Origin: Sequoia sempervirens
Lineage: Eukaryota > Streptophyta > Pinopsida > Cupressales > Cupressaceae
Assembly (NCBI GenBank): GCA_007258455.2
Contig: VDFB02262723.1
Span: forward strand, 349,483-413,482
DNA length: 64,000 nt
Direction of reading: 5' to 3'
The notes under the pieces are model-generated. The model ran no database searches. It had not been told where the DNA came from and worked only from the letters and a program-made list of their open reading frames with translations. Below, in pieces: positions 1 through 11,779 of this stretch. The number at the start of each line of letters is the position of its first letter. The stretch's first letter is position 1. The translations under genes were made by a program, and so were the position numbers.

Positions 1-5
1 CGGAC

Positions 6-2152
6 TGTAATGTCCCTATTCTAGTCAGTTTCAGGAGCAGTTGAGTTAGCCTATTTCTTGGACCCCTGTAGGCTGACAGGATCCGGTTAGGGGGTCAGTG
101 GCCGTTTTGGTGGGTGTTGTCATTTCCCTCTCCTTCACTTCAGTAGTGGATTCAGTGCAGGCATCTGTAGCACAGTGTTTGCCAGCTTCTGACGGCATAG
201 AAAAACACAGAGAATTGAGGGAGTTATGAATATTTTTGTGGTTAAGTTAATTATTTAACTAATTGGTATATTATAAAGTCAAATTGACTTTATAAAAGTT
301 AAAAAGCCACTTAAATATATTAAATTGATGACTTAAGGTGATAAAGTGAAAAATTAAATCACTTAAGTCTCTTAAAAGGTGCGTTCACTTCATAAAGTGA
401 AAATTATAAACTATTGAAATGATTTAAATACATTTTAAATGTATTTAATTGTAAAAGTGGCATCACTTTTGGGAAATCGTGCCTTTTTGGGAATATAAGG
501 CAAAAGGGACAATTCAACCTCATTATGGATGATTATTTGAAATTGCTACTTTTATCTTCTCTGTGATTTTGTCTGAGACAAGGGTTATAGTGAATTTCTT
601 CCATTGGAGAAACAAAAGATCTTCAGTGTTTTGCAAACTTGAGGCTGTGGAAGACCAGCTGAATCTTTGCTACAGGGATGGCTTCATTTTAGAAGTCAAT
701 TTGAGCTTCACCAGAGTTTTTATGTTCAGTTTCTTTCCAGTTTTCAATAAGGAAGGGTCTACAGTGATTGAGGCTCCTTCATTTAGCAGATCTGGCATCT
801 GAGGAGCAAGTTGAATATTTTCCTTGGCTGGCCGTACCATTTCAGGCCTATGGCGTGTGCATTTGGGGTTGAGGTGTTTGAACCAGAAGGCTGAAACGCC
901 TTCTTCTAGAGCCTTCTATCCTTTCCATATTGGTTGCCTGGTATTCTTCAGTCATTTGCTACAGTTTCTGACAGGGAGAAACCAACACCAGGAGGCAGGG
1001 GTTGGATTTATTCAGTTTTCAGGATTCTTGACTGGCAAGCTCCAGAATTTCTTATTTAAATAATCTGGAGGTTTCCGGGTATGTTTGTTGTATGTAATTC
1101 CTTTGTTGCAGTTGTTTAACACTTAATACAATTGCAGTTTCTCAAATTTTGCTTAAATTTTAGTTTTATCAACATTTTATGCTTGGCACACTTCGTAAAA
1201 ATGGTCTTAAAACTCATGAAAAAACAAGCAAAACACTTAAACATACAGTTTTAGTTCAGAAGTTGAGGTTGAGCCAGCTGGGCTCATCATATTTTGTAAA
1301 GTTTCAGTTGCATTTTCAGACCTTCATAATTTGTTGTCATGGAGGTCAATCAATCTATGTGAGTCTCATGTTTCTGCTCATATCTTTCGATTGAGGAGGT
1401 CAATCATTCTAGGTATTGTTGCATTCAATTCCTATTGCCGAGACAATCATTTTAGGGGAAAATTGGTAGGAGTTTGGTGCTGCAATTAATTATTTAAACA
1501 TTTGCCAGGCAAAAACAGGGGCGGCTGATTGAAGACTACGATTGGGTTTGAAGAAAGTCCATTTTGCATTGTTACTGGTTGCTACCTCATCTTCTTTCAA
1601 GGGCGCAACTTGTAACCAGGTTCCTTTACAGTTGATTGCATTCATCATAGTAAATAGAATAGTTTACATTTCAGCTGTAGGTGCATATCATTACCAGCAT
1701 TATTATGCATTGGAAAATATTGTAATGCCAAGAGTTTTGGCCACTTTATCTTAGCATCGTATTGGACATTTCATTGCAATTAAGGAGATATATAAGTTGC
1801 TGGTTATATATTGTTGTAATTGAACATGTTTATATCATTCATAATCAGCTTATTAGTATGCATGCCAAGTGTTTGACAAAATGTCAATTGGTTGTAGATG
1901 CACTTTCTTCATGTAATTTTCATCTATTTGAATTTGAAAAGCCAAAAGAATATTGCATTGCATTTAGATCTTTGTTTAGACATCATAGGAGTCTTTAAAA
2001 GCATTTAAATTATCTTGGCATTCATTTCAAACAAGCAATATCAAACTGAAACACAAATCAGCAAGCAAAGACTTTGCACACCAACCATTTGACGAAATTA
2101 CAAGGGCAGAAAATTGAAGAGTTTTGAGTCAGCTTGGGCTAGGCTCATTACA
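6..2152 (+). mobile_element. LTR of a TGTAATGTCC-family retrotransposon (LTR A)
   Basis: It begins TGTAATGTCCC and ends GGCTCATTACA, so the termini are TGT...ACA. Near the 5' end lies the inverted pair AGCCTA / TAGGCT that recurs in the other LTRs of this window. It also has an AT-rich part with AAGTCA/TGACTT repeats and a 3' part containing GCCAAGTGTTTGACAAAATG, as in the LTRs ending at 36259, 44426 and 61365. The length of 2147 bp matches the LTR at 40675-44426 once that copy's nested insertion is removed (2143 bp). No primer-binding site follows the 3' end, so it is either a 3' LTR of an element lying mostly upstream of the window or a solo LTR. The left flank is too short to test for a target duplication. 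Confidence 0.75.
271..295. repeat. 25-bp inverted repeat inside LTR A
   Basis: Two 12-bp arms (TTATAAAGTCAA and its complement) flank a single A. The same AAAGTCA/TGACTTT theme recurs in nearly every LTR of this superfamily in the window. Confidence 0.8.
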
Positions 2153-2553
2153 CTAAATGCCTACAAGCTAAAGTTGGAAAAGTGGCAAGTTGTTGAAAAG
2201 CTTTGGTAGGGACATTGCACATTTAAACTACTCAGCAACACATTTAATTATGAATTGCCATATGTTTAATGGATGTAGCAAAACCCTCAAGCCAAGTGTC
2301 ACACCTTGCATCCTCAAACCCTAGCCATGGACTAGAAAATGTGATAGTCCCCTTATAGATTTATCTTAGATTTGCTTTTAGTCTTCTAAAATGAGATATT
2401 CAAATAGGCCTAGAATAAATAATTTCAATGATAGACTCTCAATAGCAACCTTCAAGATTACCTTAACCTGATTATTAGCCTTTATATTTATTGATAATAA
2501 TAGCTGATAAGCTGATACAGATGAGTAAATATCCAATATTAATTCTGGTATAT
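2153..2553. other. Unannotated intronic or flanking DNA
   Basis: AT-rich sequence between LTR A and the hAT element. No reading frame or splice-flanked exon was recognised. The last 8 bases before 2562 form the left target duplication of the hAT element. Confidence 0.5.
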
Positions 2554-2581
2554 ATATATAGCATTGAAACAAGACTTGCCA

Positions 2582-2735
2582 GGACTCAGCGAGTCGCGAG
2601 TCAAGTCACCCTAGCCGAGTCCTAGGGGCTCAGACTCGAACTCGGCCGAGTCCTACTGAGTCCTGGCTGGACTCGTTGAGTCTGGCGGACTCGCTGGACT
2701 CGTCGAGTCCAGGCGAGTCTCGTCAGTAGGACTCA
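2582..2735. repeat. Subterminal GAGTC/GACTC motif cluster of the hAT element
   Basis: About 14 copies of GAGTC or its complement GACTC occur in about 150 bp, in both orientations, many extended to CGAGTC or GACTCG. A smaller cluster lies at the other end of the element (5820-5875). Both share the string TCACCCTAGCC. Confidence 0.85.
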
Positions 2736-2884
2736 GCAGGCAGGGTTTGAAAAGTGCAAAAAATTACATGAAATTTAAAGTTAAAACTTGTTTTTTGTTT
2801 TTTTAACTTATTGCGAATGCAAAATGATGTACGCCATGAAGGTTTGTATGGTTTTGGAGGTCTTAATTTGGGCTTGGTGGCGGG

Positions 2885-3205
2885 GGCTCCGCCCCTCGAC
2901 CTCGCCCTGTATCACGATAGGGAGCGCGCCCAGGGTGCTGCCCTAGGACCCCGCGAGGGGCACTGCCCCTCAACCCCACTGGGGGTGCTTCCCCCAAACC
3001 CCCTGCAAGGGGCGTTGCCCCTTGACCCCACTTGGGCGCTGCCCCCAAACCCCCATAAGGAGCACTTCCCCTTGACCCTACTGGGGGCACTGCCCCCAAA
3101 CCCCCACAAGGGGAACTGCCCCCATACCCCCACGAGGGGTGCTGCCCCTTGACCCCACTAGAGGCATTGCACCTAGACCCCCACAAATGGCACTACCCCT
3201 CAACC
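2885..3205. repeat. GC-rich minisatellite inside the hAT element
   Basis: Degenerate tandem units of roughly 25-30 bp are built from GGGGCnnTGCCCC followed by TTGACCCCAC or CAAACCCCCA. Open frames exist here on both strands, but they translate the repeat into low-complexity Pro/Gly-rich strings and are not taken as genes. Base composition contrasts sharply with the AT-rich surroundings. Confidence 0.8.
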
Positions 3206-3244
3206 GCATTAGGGAAATCGCTTTGATACTTGAGATTTTGGCTA

Positions 3245-3496
3245 CTACATCATCTAGGACCTATCTTAGGCACATTCATAGGAAGGATGCAAGCTCCTTT
3301 GAGCCATAGACTTCTAGTTATTGTTTTGAATCTTTTGATATTTCATATTTGTTTGGAACATTTGATGTCATGGATTTCCTATTCGATGAGTTTTGTATAC
3401 ATTCGAGTCTTTGACTATATATCTAAGTGTGCTATTTCCTCGAGCAACTCAGCTACAATTTGTGTTTACACTTATATGATCGATGTATACTTGTGT
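3245..3496 (+). repeat. First copy of the duplicated 3' end of the hAT element
   Basis: About 250 bp starting CTACATCATCTAGGACC and ending near TGTATACTTGTGT match 5441-5685 closely in the same orientation. The copy corresponds to the end of the transposase frame plus downstream sequence, and it sits upstream of the remaining coding exon. This shows an internal rearrangement of the transposon. Confidence 0.8.
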
Positions 3497-3617
3497 TAGT
3501 GATGATGACCTTGATTGGGTTGACCAGGCAGATAGAGAGGCTAAGGCTATAGCCATGGCAGAGGAGGAGGCTAAAACACGAGCAAACACATCCACAACTA
3601 ATGTTGGTGAGGGCGGC

Positions 3618-5401
3618 TGTAATGTCCCCTTCTCATCAGTGATTTGTTCTGACGCTCATCAGCCTATTCTGGAGGCCCATAGGCTCTTTGAGGTAAAATT
3701 AGGGTTTCCATGTTCGGAGGTTCTATGGCATTTCAGGGAATTTACTATTTATAGTAAATTCTATTTTTGGCAGTATGTAGTTGTTAGTCTTCAGGTCTTC
3801 ATTTTCAGTTGGAGCATTTAATGCAATTCAAGTCTGACTTCTAAAGGTTTTATTTTGGTGAATAAAGGCATTAATGTTATAATTTGCAGTTGACCCCTTG
3901 GCCTAGGAGAACAACTTTAAGTTGTGTTTAAAAGAGGGACTTGGAAGGGGACGCCTTCATTAGGTGTTTATTATTATTTTTAATAATGTCATAATGCCTT
4001 GGGAAAAGTGGACGCCTCTTTTAAGGAGTCATTTTTTTAAATAAAGTGAAGTTTATTAGCTTGCAAGTGGGATGCCATCTTGAAGAATTAATTGAGTTTT
4101 GGAAATTGAAAAGACTCTTGTGTCTTTTGGTGTGCCTTCTCAAGAATATGAAGAGTTTTCTGAGCTTCTATAAAATGAAGGCTTTGCTCCAGCTTTGGTA
4201 TCCATTATGCTTATCATATTGTTATGCTATCGGAATGACTTCATGAATTTAGCTTCGAGGAATGCCTACCTCTTAGCATTTATCCAATTTCGTGTTTGAA
4301 AGATAACACCTAGTTGGTTTTGGGACTGCTTCTCATCCAGACTAGCAGATTGAGTTCGAATGTTGAAGAATTTTGGAGTTTTGTCAATTTTGAAGTTGTT
4401 GATGCACCTACAGCTGAAAGTGAATTTTGCTAGCAGCTCTTTGAATAAATTTTATTCTATTCTGGGTATTTTTGCTATGCATTAGTAGACACAAGGTGAC
4501 CCTTCTTGCAAAGTTAGAGAATTTATTTCGAAGTTGGTGATTTTATCTAGCAAAATCGCCCCTTTCAAGGGCCATACCATTTAGAGTGCCTTGGGAATTG
4601 TGCCAAGAATTAATGACTGATATTTGTAGCTGTTTCTTCATCATAGAATGGACGCCTACCTTCCAGCAGCTCATTACAAATGTTCTCACGTCATTCGGAG
4701 GTATTTTGAGTGAGTTGTGAATATTTCTTGTTTCCACAGTTGCTGGTTTTTGCAATCAGTTTGATAAAAGTACAGATTTCTGATCTCTTTTCAGTATTTG
4801 AGAGCTTTGTTATTGAGAGAATTTATCCTTCACACGTTGGCTTAGTTCTATCATTGTAATACTTGTAACTTGCAGTTTCTTTCAGTTGTAAGGTTGAGCA
4901 TTAGTAGTACTAATCCAACCATTTCTTTTAATGTTGCAATTACTTGTAATTTTTAAGCACACATTATTTACCCCTGGATGGTTTACCGCCAGTGTGGAGA
5001 ATTAACTTTGTATCTCTCTTTGTACCCACTATCAAGTGGTGAATCCCCACTTTCTAAGTGGATGCCCGCTGCAGCGGATGAATTAGATAGATGTATCTTC
5101 ATGGCTGGTTATCCACCTATTTGTTTCAGTTTCAATTAATAACTCCGTCATATGTTAGCACCTCGCCCTCAGTGGGATCTTGAGTGCACATTCTTGACGT
5201 TGACTTTGTTTCATTTCAAGTTATTGTTTTCAGTTTCTCCGCCATATGACAACACCTCTCCTTCCTTGGGATTGAGTGCGCATTCTTGGCGTTGAGATCA
5301 TTCAAACTTGGATTTCAATTTTGGAGCTAATGCTAATTCAATTGGCGTAGTGTTGATTGTGTTGTGAAATTTTCAACGAAAAAATTGGTTAGCATATCTC
5401 A
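3618..5401 (+). mobile_element. Solo LTR B inserted in the hAT element
   Basis: It begins TGTAATGTCCCC and ends ATATCTCA. It is flanked by perfect 5-bp target duplications GCGGC at 3613-3617 and 5402-5406, with no internal gag-pol, so it is a solo LTR of 1784 bp. It contains the AGCCTA/TAGGCT pair, the palindrome ATTTACTATTTATAGTAAAT at 3740-3759, CCACT..AGTGG motifs around 5020-5065 and two 94-bp tandem units. It is related to the LTR at 53377-55297. Confidence 0.9.
5143..5330 (+). repeat. 94-bp tandem repeat, two copies, in LTR B
   Basis: Units start CTCCGYCATATG at 5143 and 5237 and each contains GAGTGYRCATTCTTG followed by RCGTTGA. The related LTR at 53377-55297 has three units with the same 94-bp spacing between the first two. 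Confidence 0.75.
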
Positions 5402-5440
5402 GCGGCATGGAGTCACAAGTAGAGACTATGGTTGCAGTTG

Positions 5441-5685
5441 CTACATCATCTAGGACCCACCTTAGATGCCTTCGTAGGAAGGATGTAGACTCCTTTGAGC
5501 CATAGACTTGTAGTTATTATTTTGATATTTCATATTTGTTGGGAACATTTGATGTCATGGATTTCATATTCCATGAGTTTTGTATACATTTGACTATTTT
5601 TTATATATCTAAGTGTGTTATTTCCTTCAGCAGCTCAGCTACAATTTGTGTACTTTATACTTATGTGATCGATGTATACTTGTGT
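5441..5685 (+). repeat. Second copy of the duplicated 3' end of the hAT element
   Basis: Partner of 3245-3496 in the same orientation. This copy is in its expected place, next to the end of the transposase frame and the right terminus. Confidence 0.8.
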
Positions 5686-5889
5686 ATGTGATCAAATTTG
5701 CTTCTATTTAATGATTTTATTGTGTCTTTAAGGTTTATTCAATAAAGGGTGCTTGAAACAAGTTTTAAATCCTTAAAAATCTCTAAATTTCTAGGGTTTT
5801 TTCATTTTTCCAAGTCTGTGCCGAGTCCCGAGGCGAATCACCCTAGCCAAGTCCGAGTCAAGTCCAAGTCTCGTTACTATGATATATAG

Positions 5890-6382
5890 TCTACAACTAG
5901 AATGATATTAAGGGTGCAGAATAGACACCATGAGTATGATGCAGTTTCTGATTTTATCTATCTGATTTTATGCATATAAATGGAATAAGTGGATGTCTAT
6001 TTTATTTTCTGTCTCTGATATATCTTTTTAAACCATGCAATTTAATAAGGGCTGAGTTTCTGGATATTCTTTAATGAATTTGCATATTCTTTAATGAATT
6101 TGCAGCCAGACTTGAGGACCAATAGCTCCGTAGAGCACCTTGATCTGCTTATAATACTATATTAATTCTTCAAATTTCCATTCGATACCTCTTGCCTTTG
6201 AATTATTCTTCTCTTTATACCCACGATGGGCCAAGAGTCATGGCTATTTGTTTGTCGAAGGTCATGATGCTTTGTTTAGTTTAATTGCTGCTCTTGATTT
6301 TTATTTTGTCTTTGGCCTTTTAGTATGAATCGCACCCTTTGGGAAATAATCGCTGCATTAATTAAATATTAGTCAAGCGCTG
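5890..6382. other. Intronic sequence with a perfect 20-bp tandem duplication
   Basis: AT-rich DNA between the hAT element and the next LTR element. ATATTCTTTAATGAATTTGC occurs twice in tandem at 6064-6083 and 6084-6103. No convincing exon was seen. Confidence 0.6.
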
Positions 6383-7323
6383 TGTTGGTGTATGTTTTAT
6401 CATCCACCGATCATCCACCGAACACACAGAATAAAATGTCCAAAGACACTCTATCCTCTCTTGAACAAAGTCACCGTGTATGCTAAGATTGCGAGAAGAT
6501 CATATGGCGACTCCAAGGTTTTTTTCGTCAGGTCATGACATGTGGATAAGCTCAACGGGCGTTGTGATATGCTGGTAATACACAAAGGGACTTACATTAA
6601 GGAACTTCTTACAAGTTCGGGACTCAGACGGATTTATCATTAAAGGCTTCTTCGATTGGGACTTTCAATTTGGATCTCAAAAAAAGGTGCAAAAAGGATA
6701 AGGGTTAAGAGATTCTAATCTACCCCTAGGAATTCAAGAGACAGTAAAGATCAGGTGAAATGAGTAACCACGCTTTGTTTTGCCTCCCTGGGACAACTAC
6801 ACAAAGTGGGTGCAATCTTCAAAGGGTGTGATTATAATTTTCATGCCTCAAATAAGACCGAAGTTAAGCATCCACAATCACAAGCTCAGGCTAACTTTAC
6901 GCATCGAATGAAAATCATCCATCCCAAGAAAGTATGAGCAATATTTCACCATTAATCTATACGATCAAATCTTGCATTCACTTAACAAACACTCAAAGCA
7001 AATTCTATTTTAATTGTAATCTAATTCTAATCTATGGTTGAAGAAGTTATGCAACCTTGCACACTACTTGACAATAAAAGTGATTCAAAGCAAATCATGC
7101 ATAAGAGCTTTTATTATCGGAAATAGCATAACGCAACAATTTCATATGTTGTCTCCACACAAATGAAAATGGGAGATCACAAGTTTATATAGAGTTTTCA
7201 AAATCAAATGAAAGGCCAAGATTAAACAACATCAACGGCCAAGATCAATACAAATCAACCCTAATTAGGGTTTCCCGAAATCACATCAGTAAACAAGCAG
7301 TGAGGTGGCAGTTGGAGCTATCT

Positions 7324-10300
7324 TCAAGGGATTTCGTCCCCATCCTCTTGAGCAGCAGTATGCTCGACAAACCTTGACACGATCGTGATGACTTTCTCCA
7401 TCGTGACTGGCGGTATCATGCTTATTCTGAATTCAAGCCCGTCCAAATCTTCAGCACATCTAATGAAGGTGTTCTCCCAATCCATTTCCTGTTTCACACA
7501 ATCATCTCGAATAGACAAGAGGTTCGCCACTTTTGTGAAGTCCTGCCTCAAAATTGGTCATGTAGTAGAGAAGAAGACTTCTTGAACCTTATGCTTTAAC
7601 CTTTCCAGCTACATGTCGTTCTCTCAGACAATCTCTCTGTCAAACACATCCGCAGCTATCATGTAAATCTTCCTCTGGATTTCTATGACTTGCTCCTCAA
7701 CTCTGAGCCCATCAACCTTCGCCTTCTCCAAAACCTCGCTCCGCATTGTTAATGCCCAAAACCAATGATGAAAGTCATAAGCAGCTCCCGCGGCAATTAC
7801 CTTTCCCTCAACCAATTCCTGCTTTGGGACGCCCTTCAGTACTCTGAGGCATGGAATGAGCCTCTCCTGGATATCCGGGAGGTTGTCCCAAACTTTTGTC
7901 ATGTCAGCCAATCTGGAAAGGAAAGAGGAAGTCTATCCATAAGCAAGTGTCAATCTCTCCATGAACGAAGCCACTTCTATGCCCTTACTTGCAATCCATT
8001 CCTTGGCCTCCTTGGTCGTGACCATACCTTCTTCCACATCCTTGGCCATCTCCTGTGAGGAATTGAGAAGAGGAGCTACTGCATCACCCTGATTGAGTGG
8101 TTGGGTCAGATGCTGAATATACTCCTTCAGGCACTCGACCTCCCTTTTGTACTCCTTTTTCACCACTTCCTTTTCCAGTCTCGTCTTGATAGTTGAGACC
8201 GATTTATCCAATTCTTCCACCTCCTGGCCTTTTGTTGTTGGGCCCAGGTCTATAGTGGTAATGGTGTATTCCTGGGGAGTGATTTCATCTTGTGCTTTGT
8301 CAACTATTGGTACTGCAATCTGTATGGAATGGCCGCTGGCTTCGTCCCTCTGAATCGTGAAAAAATTCTTGGCAGGTTTCTTCACAGCAACTTGTTCCAA
8401 CCTTGCCAAAAAATCTGCAATATCATCTTCTTCTTGGATTTCAAATGGTGCTTGAATTTTCATCCTCTCCTTCAACCATTCTAGAATGGCAGGCTGCTCA
8501 ATACTGTCTTCTTCCTGAACATTTTTTGCATTTGGAATATCCAAAACTCCTCTGAGGGCAGAAATCATTCCCTCTTCGAAATCATCATTTTGGACTTCCA
8601 TTTCATTATCCGAACCCAGTACTTTTGTGCCCGTAGGAGATGGGGGCTCATTGTCATCCAACTAGATCGGCTCATTGTTCTTCTCCTGAACTGAAGAAGG
8701 TCTCATCATCTCAGCCAAGGATTCATCTGCAGTAGCCACTAGCTCATCAATGTTTTTAGACGTCGCAGAACGAGATGGCTCCATCCTCTGTCTCTTTCGA
8801 GTAGGCTCTATGTTTGCAATCACTTCTTTCCTCTTCTCAGCAATCTCAACCAAATCATCATTGTGGGATGCGCCAGCATTGGAGGAGTATGATTTTGTCT
8901 CGCTCAGCAAGTCGTACGTGAGCGTCATTCTTTTCTGCCTCAACTCCTGGACCTGTTGGTCGACCCACCACTGAGAGTACTTAACCACCAGCCTCATTAG
9001 CGTAGCCAAATCTGAATGCTCGGGCTCTGACCACTTCACGGTAGGAAGAGGCCAGCTCTCATCAAAGCACGACTGGACATATTTTCCGTCGTCCTGCAAC
9101 TGATCGGGCACCCGACAAAGTTCAGTTGCCCTCATTAAATCCACCGACACTCTAGACCATAAGCTTCTCCTGACTTCATACTCGTCAGCAGCATTCGCCC
9201 AGTAGTCCTCCAGGTCCACTTTGTGTTTGTATCTTTTCCCATCCACAATCTGAATGTGATGATGAGGGTCAAAATTGGCCCTGGACCGATAAGTTGTGAA
9301 TGGATACCATTGAATTTCCAGCCTGGCGCTTTCGGCTGCTTGTGCCGACGGACAAGACTCCAACATATTCCCAATAAAGAATGGGAAAGTAATAGCCGCC
9401 TTCTATTTTGGCCTCTAGATGCTCTGATAGGTCTCCAACTGTCTCAGGACTTTTAGCAAAATCATCCGATTAGTAGGATAGATAGGAAGCCTATAAGAAT
9501 TTCCAGTGAATTCCTAGATCCTAATATACGTGAACCTTGGAAACTGGATAAACCAGGATCCATATCTACTGATTAAGCTCTTGGCTTCGTGACTCAGCCT
9601 CTGGTGAGTTCCTCCTTGAAGTATCCTCGTGATATACATGAGGAAAGCATCGTGCGCCCGCCTGAAGTGAGACTTCTCCCTGAGTTGAAGTTGCAGGTAA
9701 CAATCATAGGACTTGAGTTCGTTCTCACCATTTCCTACTTTGCTTTTGCATATAAGTCCTGAGTATCTGTACGTTCTGGCCAACAAATAGACGACGTATG
9801 AGCTCATGTGGAAAGACTTGGTCATTGATCAGCTGCTCGTGGAGATTGTCATTAATCATCTGAGACTAGTTGAACATCTTCACGCCGGAGGCGATTTCAT
9901 CGATAAAATAATACATCCACGTCTCAAAATGCGCACCTTGTGGATTGCCAGCTATCCTGTTCAACATCAGAATGATATCTCCATAATCCTCCTTGAAGTC
10001 TATCTGACACAGCTTCTTGGGCATTTTCTTGGTAGATGGTCTAGGTTTCTCCAACCATGATTTATTAATATTTGTGGCACATAATTTAGACTGGCTATCA
10101 TACAATCTCTTGGCGTCATCCTTGGTCTTATAGACGGTCTGGTGATGTGTCGAGATGCCAAATGCCTCTTGTATTGCCACTTCGCCAAGGTGACCTAGAA
10201 TCCTTCTATAGGTGCAACAATTTGTCTCTCCTACGCATCATAATGAATGGTGCATTCTATCATCAACTCGGCACATTCTATTGCAGGCGGGAATCCGACT

Positions 10301-10546
10301 GCTTTGAAAATTCCATTCCTCACCATCTGTCTAGCAATTGGTGTTGGTAATCCAGCATGTCCATATACCCTCTTTTTGAACTCCACGAAGCCTACATGTC
10401 CCAAGATCAGTGTTTGCAATATTTTTCCATTTAGAATTGATCTTCGACTCTCGTTGTACCCCTTTACTAGCGAACTTCATCGGCACCTTTTTTGATGATT
10501 CTCCCGGTGTGGTCATTAACCTGCAGTAAAAAAAAAGAATTAACAT
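7324..10546 (-). pseudogene. Decayed long ORF of unknown function carried by element 1
   Basis: Colinear minus-strand frames from about 10546 down to 7324 (roughly 1000 codons) are joined by about three frameshifts (near 10430, 10190 and 9850) and several in-frame stops, including 8662-8664, 7933-7935 and 7624-7626. The largest uninterrupted pieces are 234 codons (9366-8662) and 242 codons (8661-7933). The N-terminal part is basic and mixed. The middle has aromatic-rich stretches such as FETWMYYFIDEI. The C-terminal part is acidic and probably coiled-coil, after a basic patch (RKRQRM) that could act in nuclear import. No zinc knuckle, protease, RT, RNase H or integrase motif is visible. I do not recognise the family. 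A plant mobile-domain-like or gag-like role is possible but not shown. Confidence 0.6.
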
Positions 10547-11779
10547 TAATATGGAGACTTTAAACTATAATTTATTCCTGTGCCTTTATTTGAATATTTT
10601 ACTTTCAGCTTATTAAAAAGAATGAATTTCTACGAAAAAGCAAGCTGAAAGTAGGCGAATTTGATTGAAATTTTGCTAGAACTTAGCCAGAATGAAAATG
10701 ACAGAAGAAGAATTGATAAATTTAGCCAACCAAACTCCAAACCTCAAGAAAAATCTTCTGGCTACGAATCAGATTCAGATTTTGAGAATTTAATCAAAAA
10801 TCCAATGACAAAGTGCGCAATCTTGCTAAGAAGTTCGACTTTTAGCCAAGAAATTCCTTTTACTTCTCCAAACATTACTTCCTCAGCATAAAAATTACTT
10901 CTACTGGGAAAATCAACCTTGCCTTCAGAAGAATTGATCTTGCCTTACTTTCTTGCAAATTTGAGAGATTAACTTTCTTCAACTAAGCCTATGAAAAATG
11001 AGTTGCTGAAACTCATTATAATGCTGAAGAGTCCGATTTGTTTTAGCAACTGCATCTTTTTCTCCCGATTTTGATTTGTTTTCTTTGCTTCAATCAGGCA
11101 AGTTTCTATTCTTTTCGAAAAATCTCCATGGCAAGTTTATCCAGGCGCCACCTCTGGCAAATCCTCTTGATTTTCCAAAAATTCGATTTTTGCTAGATGT
11201 TTATCTTTTGGAAAATATTAAATGCCCAATTAAATTTGATTTTTCCAAGTTTTAATTCATGGCGAAATTTTGATTTTGCTCATGGATTTTCTCCTTTTCC
11301 AGCATAACTTATTTTCTTCCATGAATTTCCTCCAAGACATCTCTGGCGAATTTCATTTTTTGTCCGAGGCATTTTATATTTCTAAGTGTCGGAAATAAAT
11401 TATCCAAAGTGTTAAAATGTCAATTTTTAATTTATTTCCAACCCATTCAATTTTGACCCATGGCCACTTTAGTTTTCCCTTGGCTAATTATTTATTCGTC
11501 AAGTTACTTCAATTTGTCCTTTAGCCAAGTTGAATTTTTAGCCATCCCGCCAACAAATATTACGCCAGATTCTTATTTTCCTTATGCCATGGTGAACTTT
11601 AAATTATGCTAGGCATATTTTCTCATGCCAAAATCGAATTTTTTCCTTGCTTGGACGATTTTCTTTAGGCAAAGTCGAACTTCCAAACCTTTTTGCCATT
11701 CACGTTTTTCTGCATGTCATTTGACCATCTCTCCTAGGCAAATTTTCACGACACTTAGGCAAATTTCCATCCTTTTTGG

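Larger units (their letters stand above)
3483..5505 (+). pseudogene. C-terminal fragment of a probable hAT transposase, split by an LTR
   Basis: A short acidic frame, including DLDWVDQADREAKAIAMAEE, runs to 3617, where an LTR is inserted. After the LTR and the duplicated GCGGC target, the same frame continues at 5407 and ends at a TAG at 5503-5505. The frame is therefore continuous once the insertion is disregarded. No catalytic or dimerisation domain of hAT transposase is present, only this tail. Assignment to hAT rests on location inside an element with hAT ends rather than on a diagnostic motif. Confidence 0.5.
2562..5881 (+). mobile_element. hAT-superfamily DNA transposon, rearranged, with a nested solo LTR
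   Basis: The element is bounded by the 8-bp direct repeat ATATATAG at 2554-2561 and 5882-5889, the duplication length typical of hAT. The ends are imperfect inverted repeats: left CATTGAAACAAGACTTG, right (complement) CATAGTAACGAGACTTG. The left subterminal region is packed with GAGTC/GACTC pentamers, and a shorter such cluster lies at 5820-5875; hAT transposases typically bind subterminal repeats of this kind. Without the nested LTR and its target duplication the element is about 1.53 kb. That is too short for a complete hAT transposase, so it is a deletion derivative. It also contains a GC-rich minisatellite and a direct duplication of its 3' end. The ends and duplication are read directly; the superfamily assignment is inferred from them. 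Confidence 0.85.

Noticed and set aside
2811..3186. Overlapping open frames on both strands with Pro/Gly-rich products
   Set aside because: They only translate the GC-rich minisatellite.
6104..6160. Possible upstream exon after TTTGCAG, reading PDLRTNSSVEHLDLL
   Set aside because: An acceptor-like sequence is present, but the frame stops soon, no good donor follows, and the residues cannot be tied to the channel with confidence.
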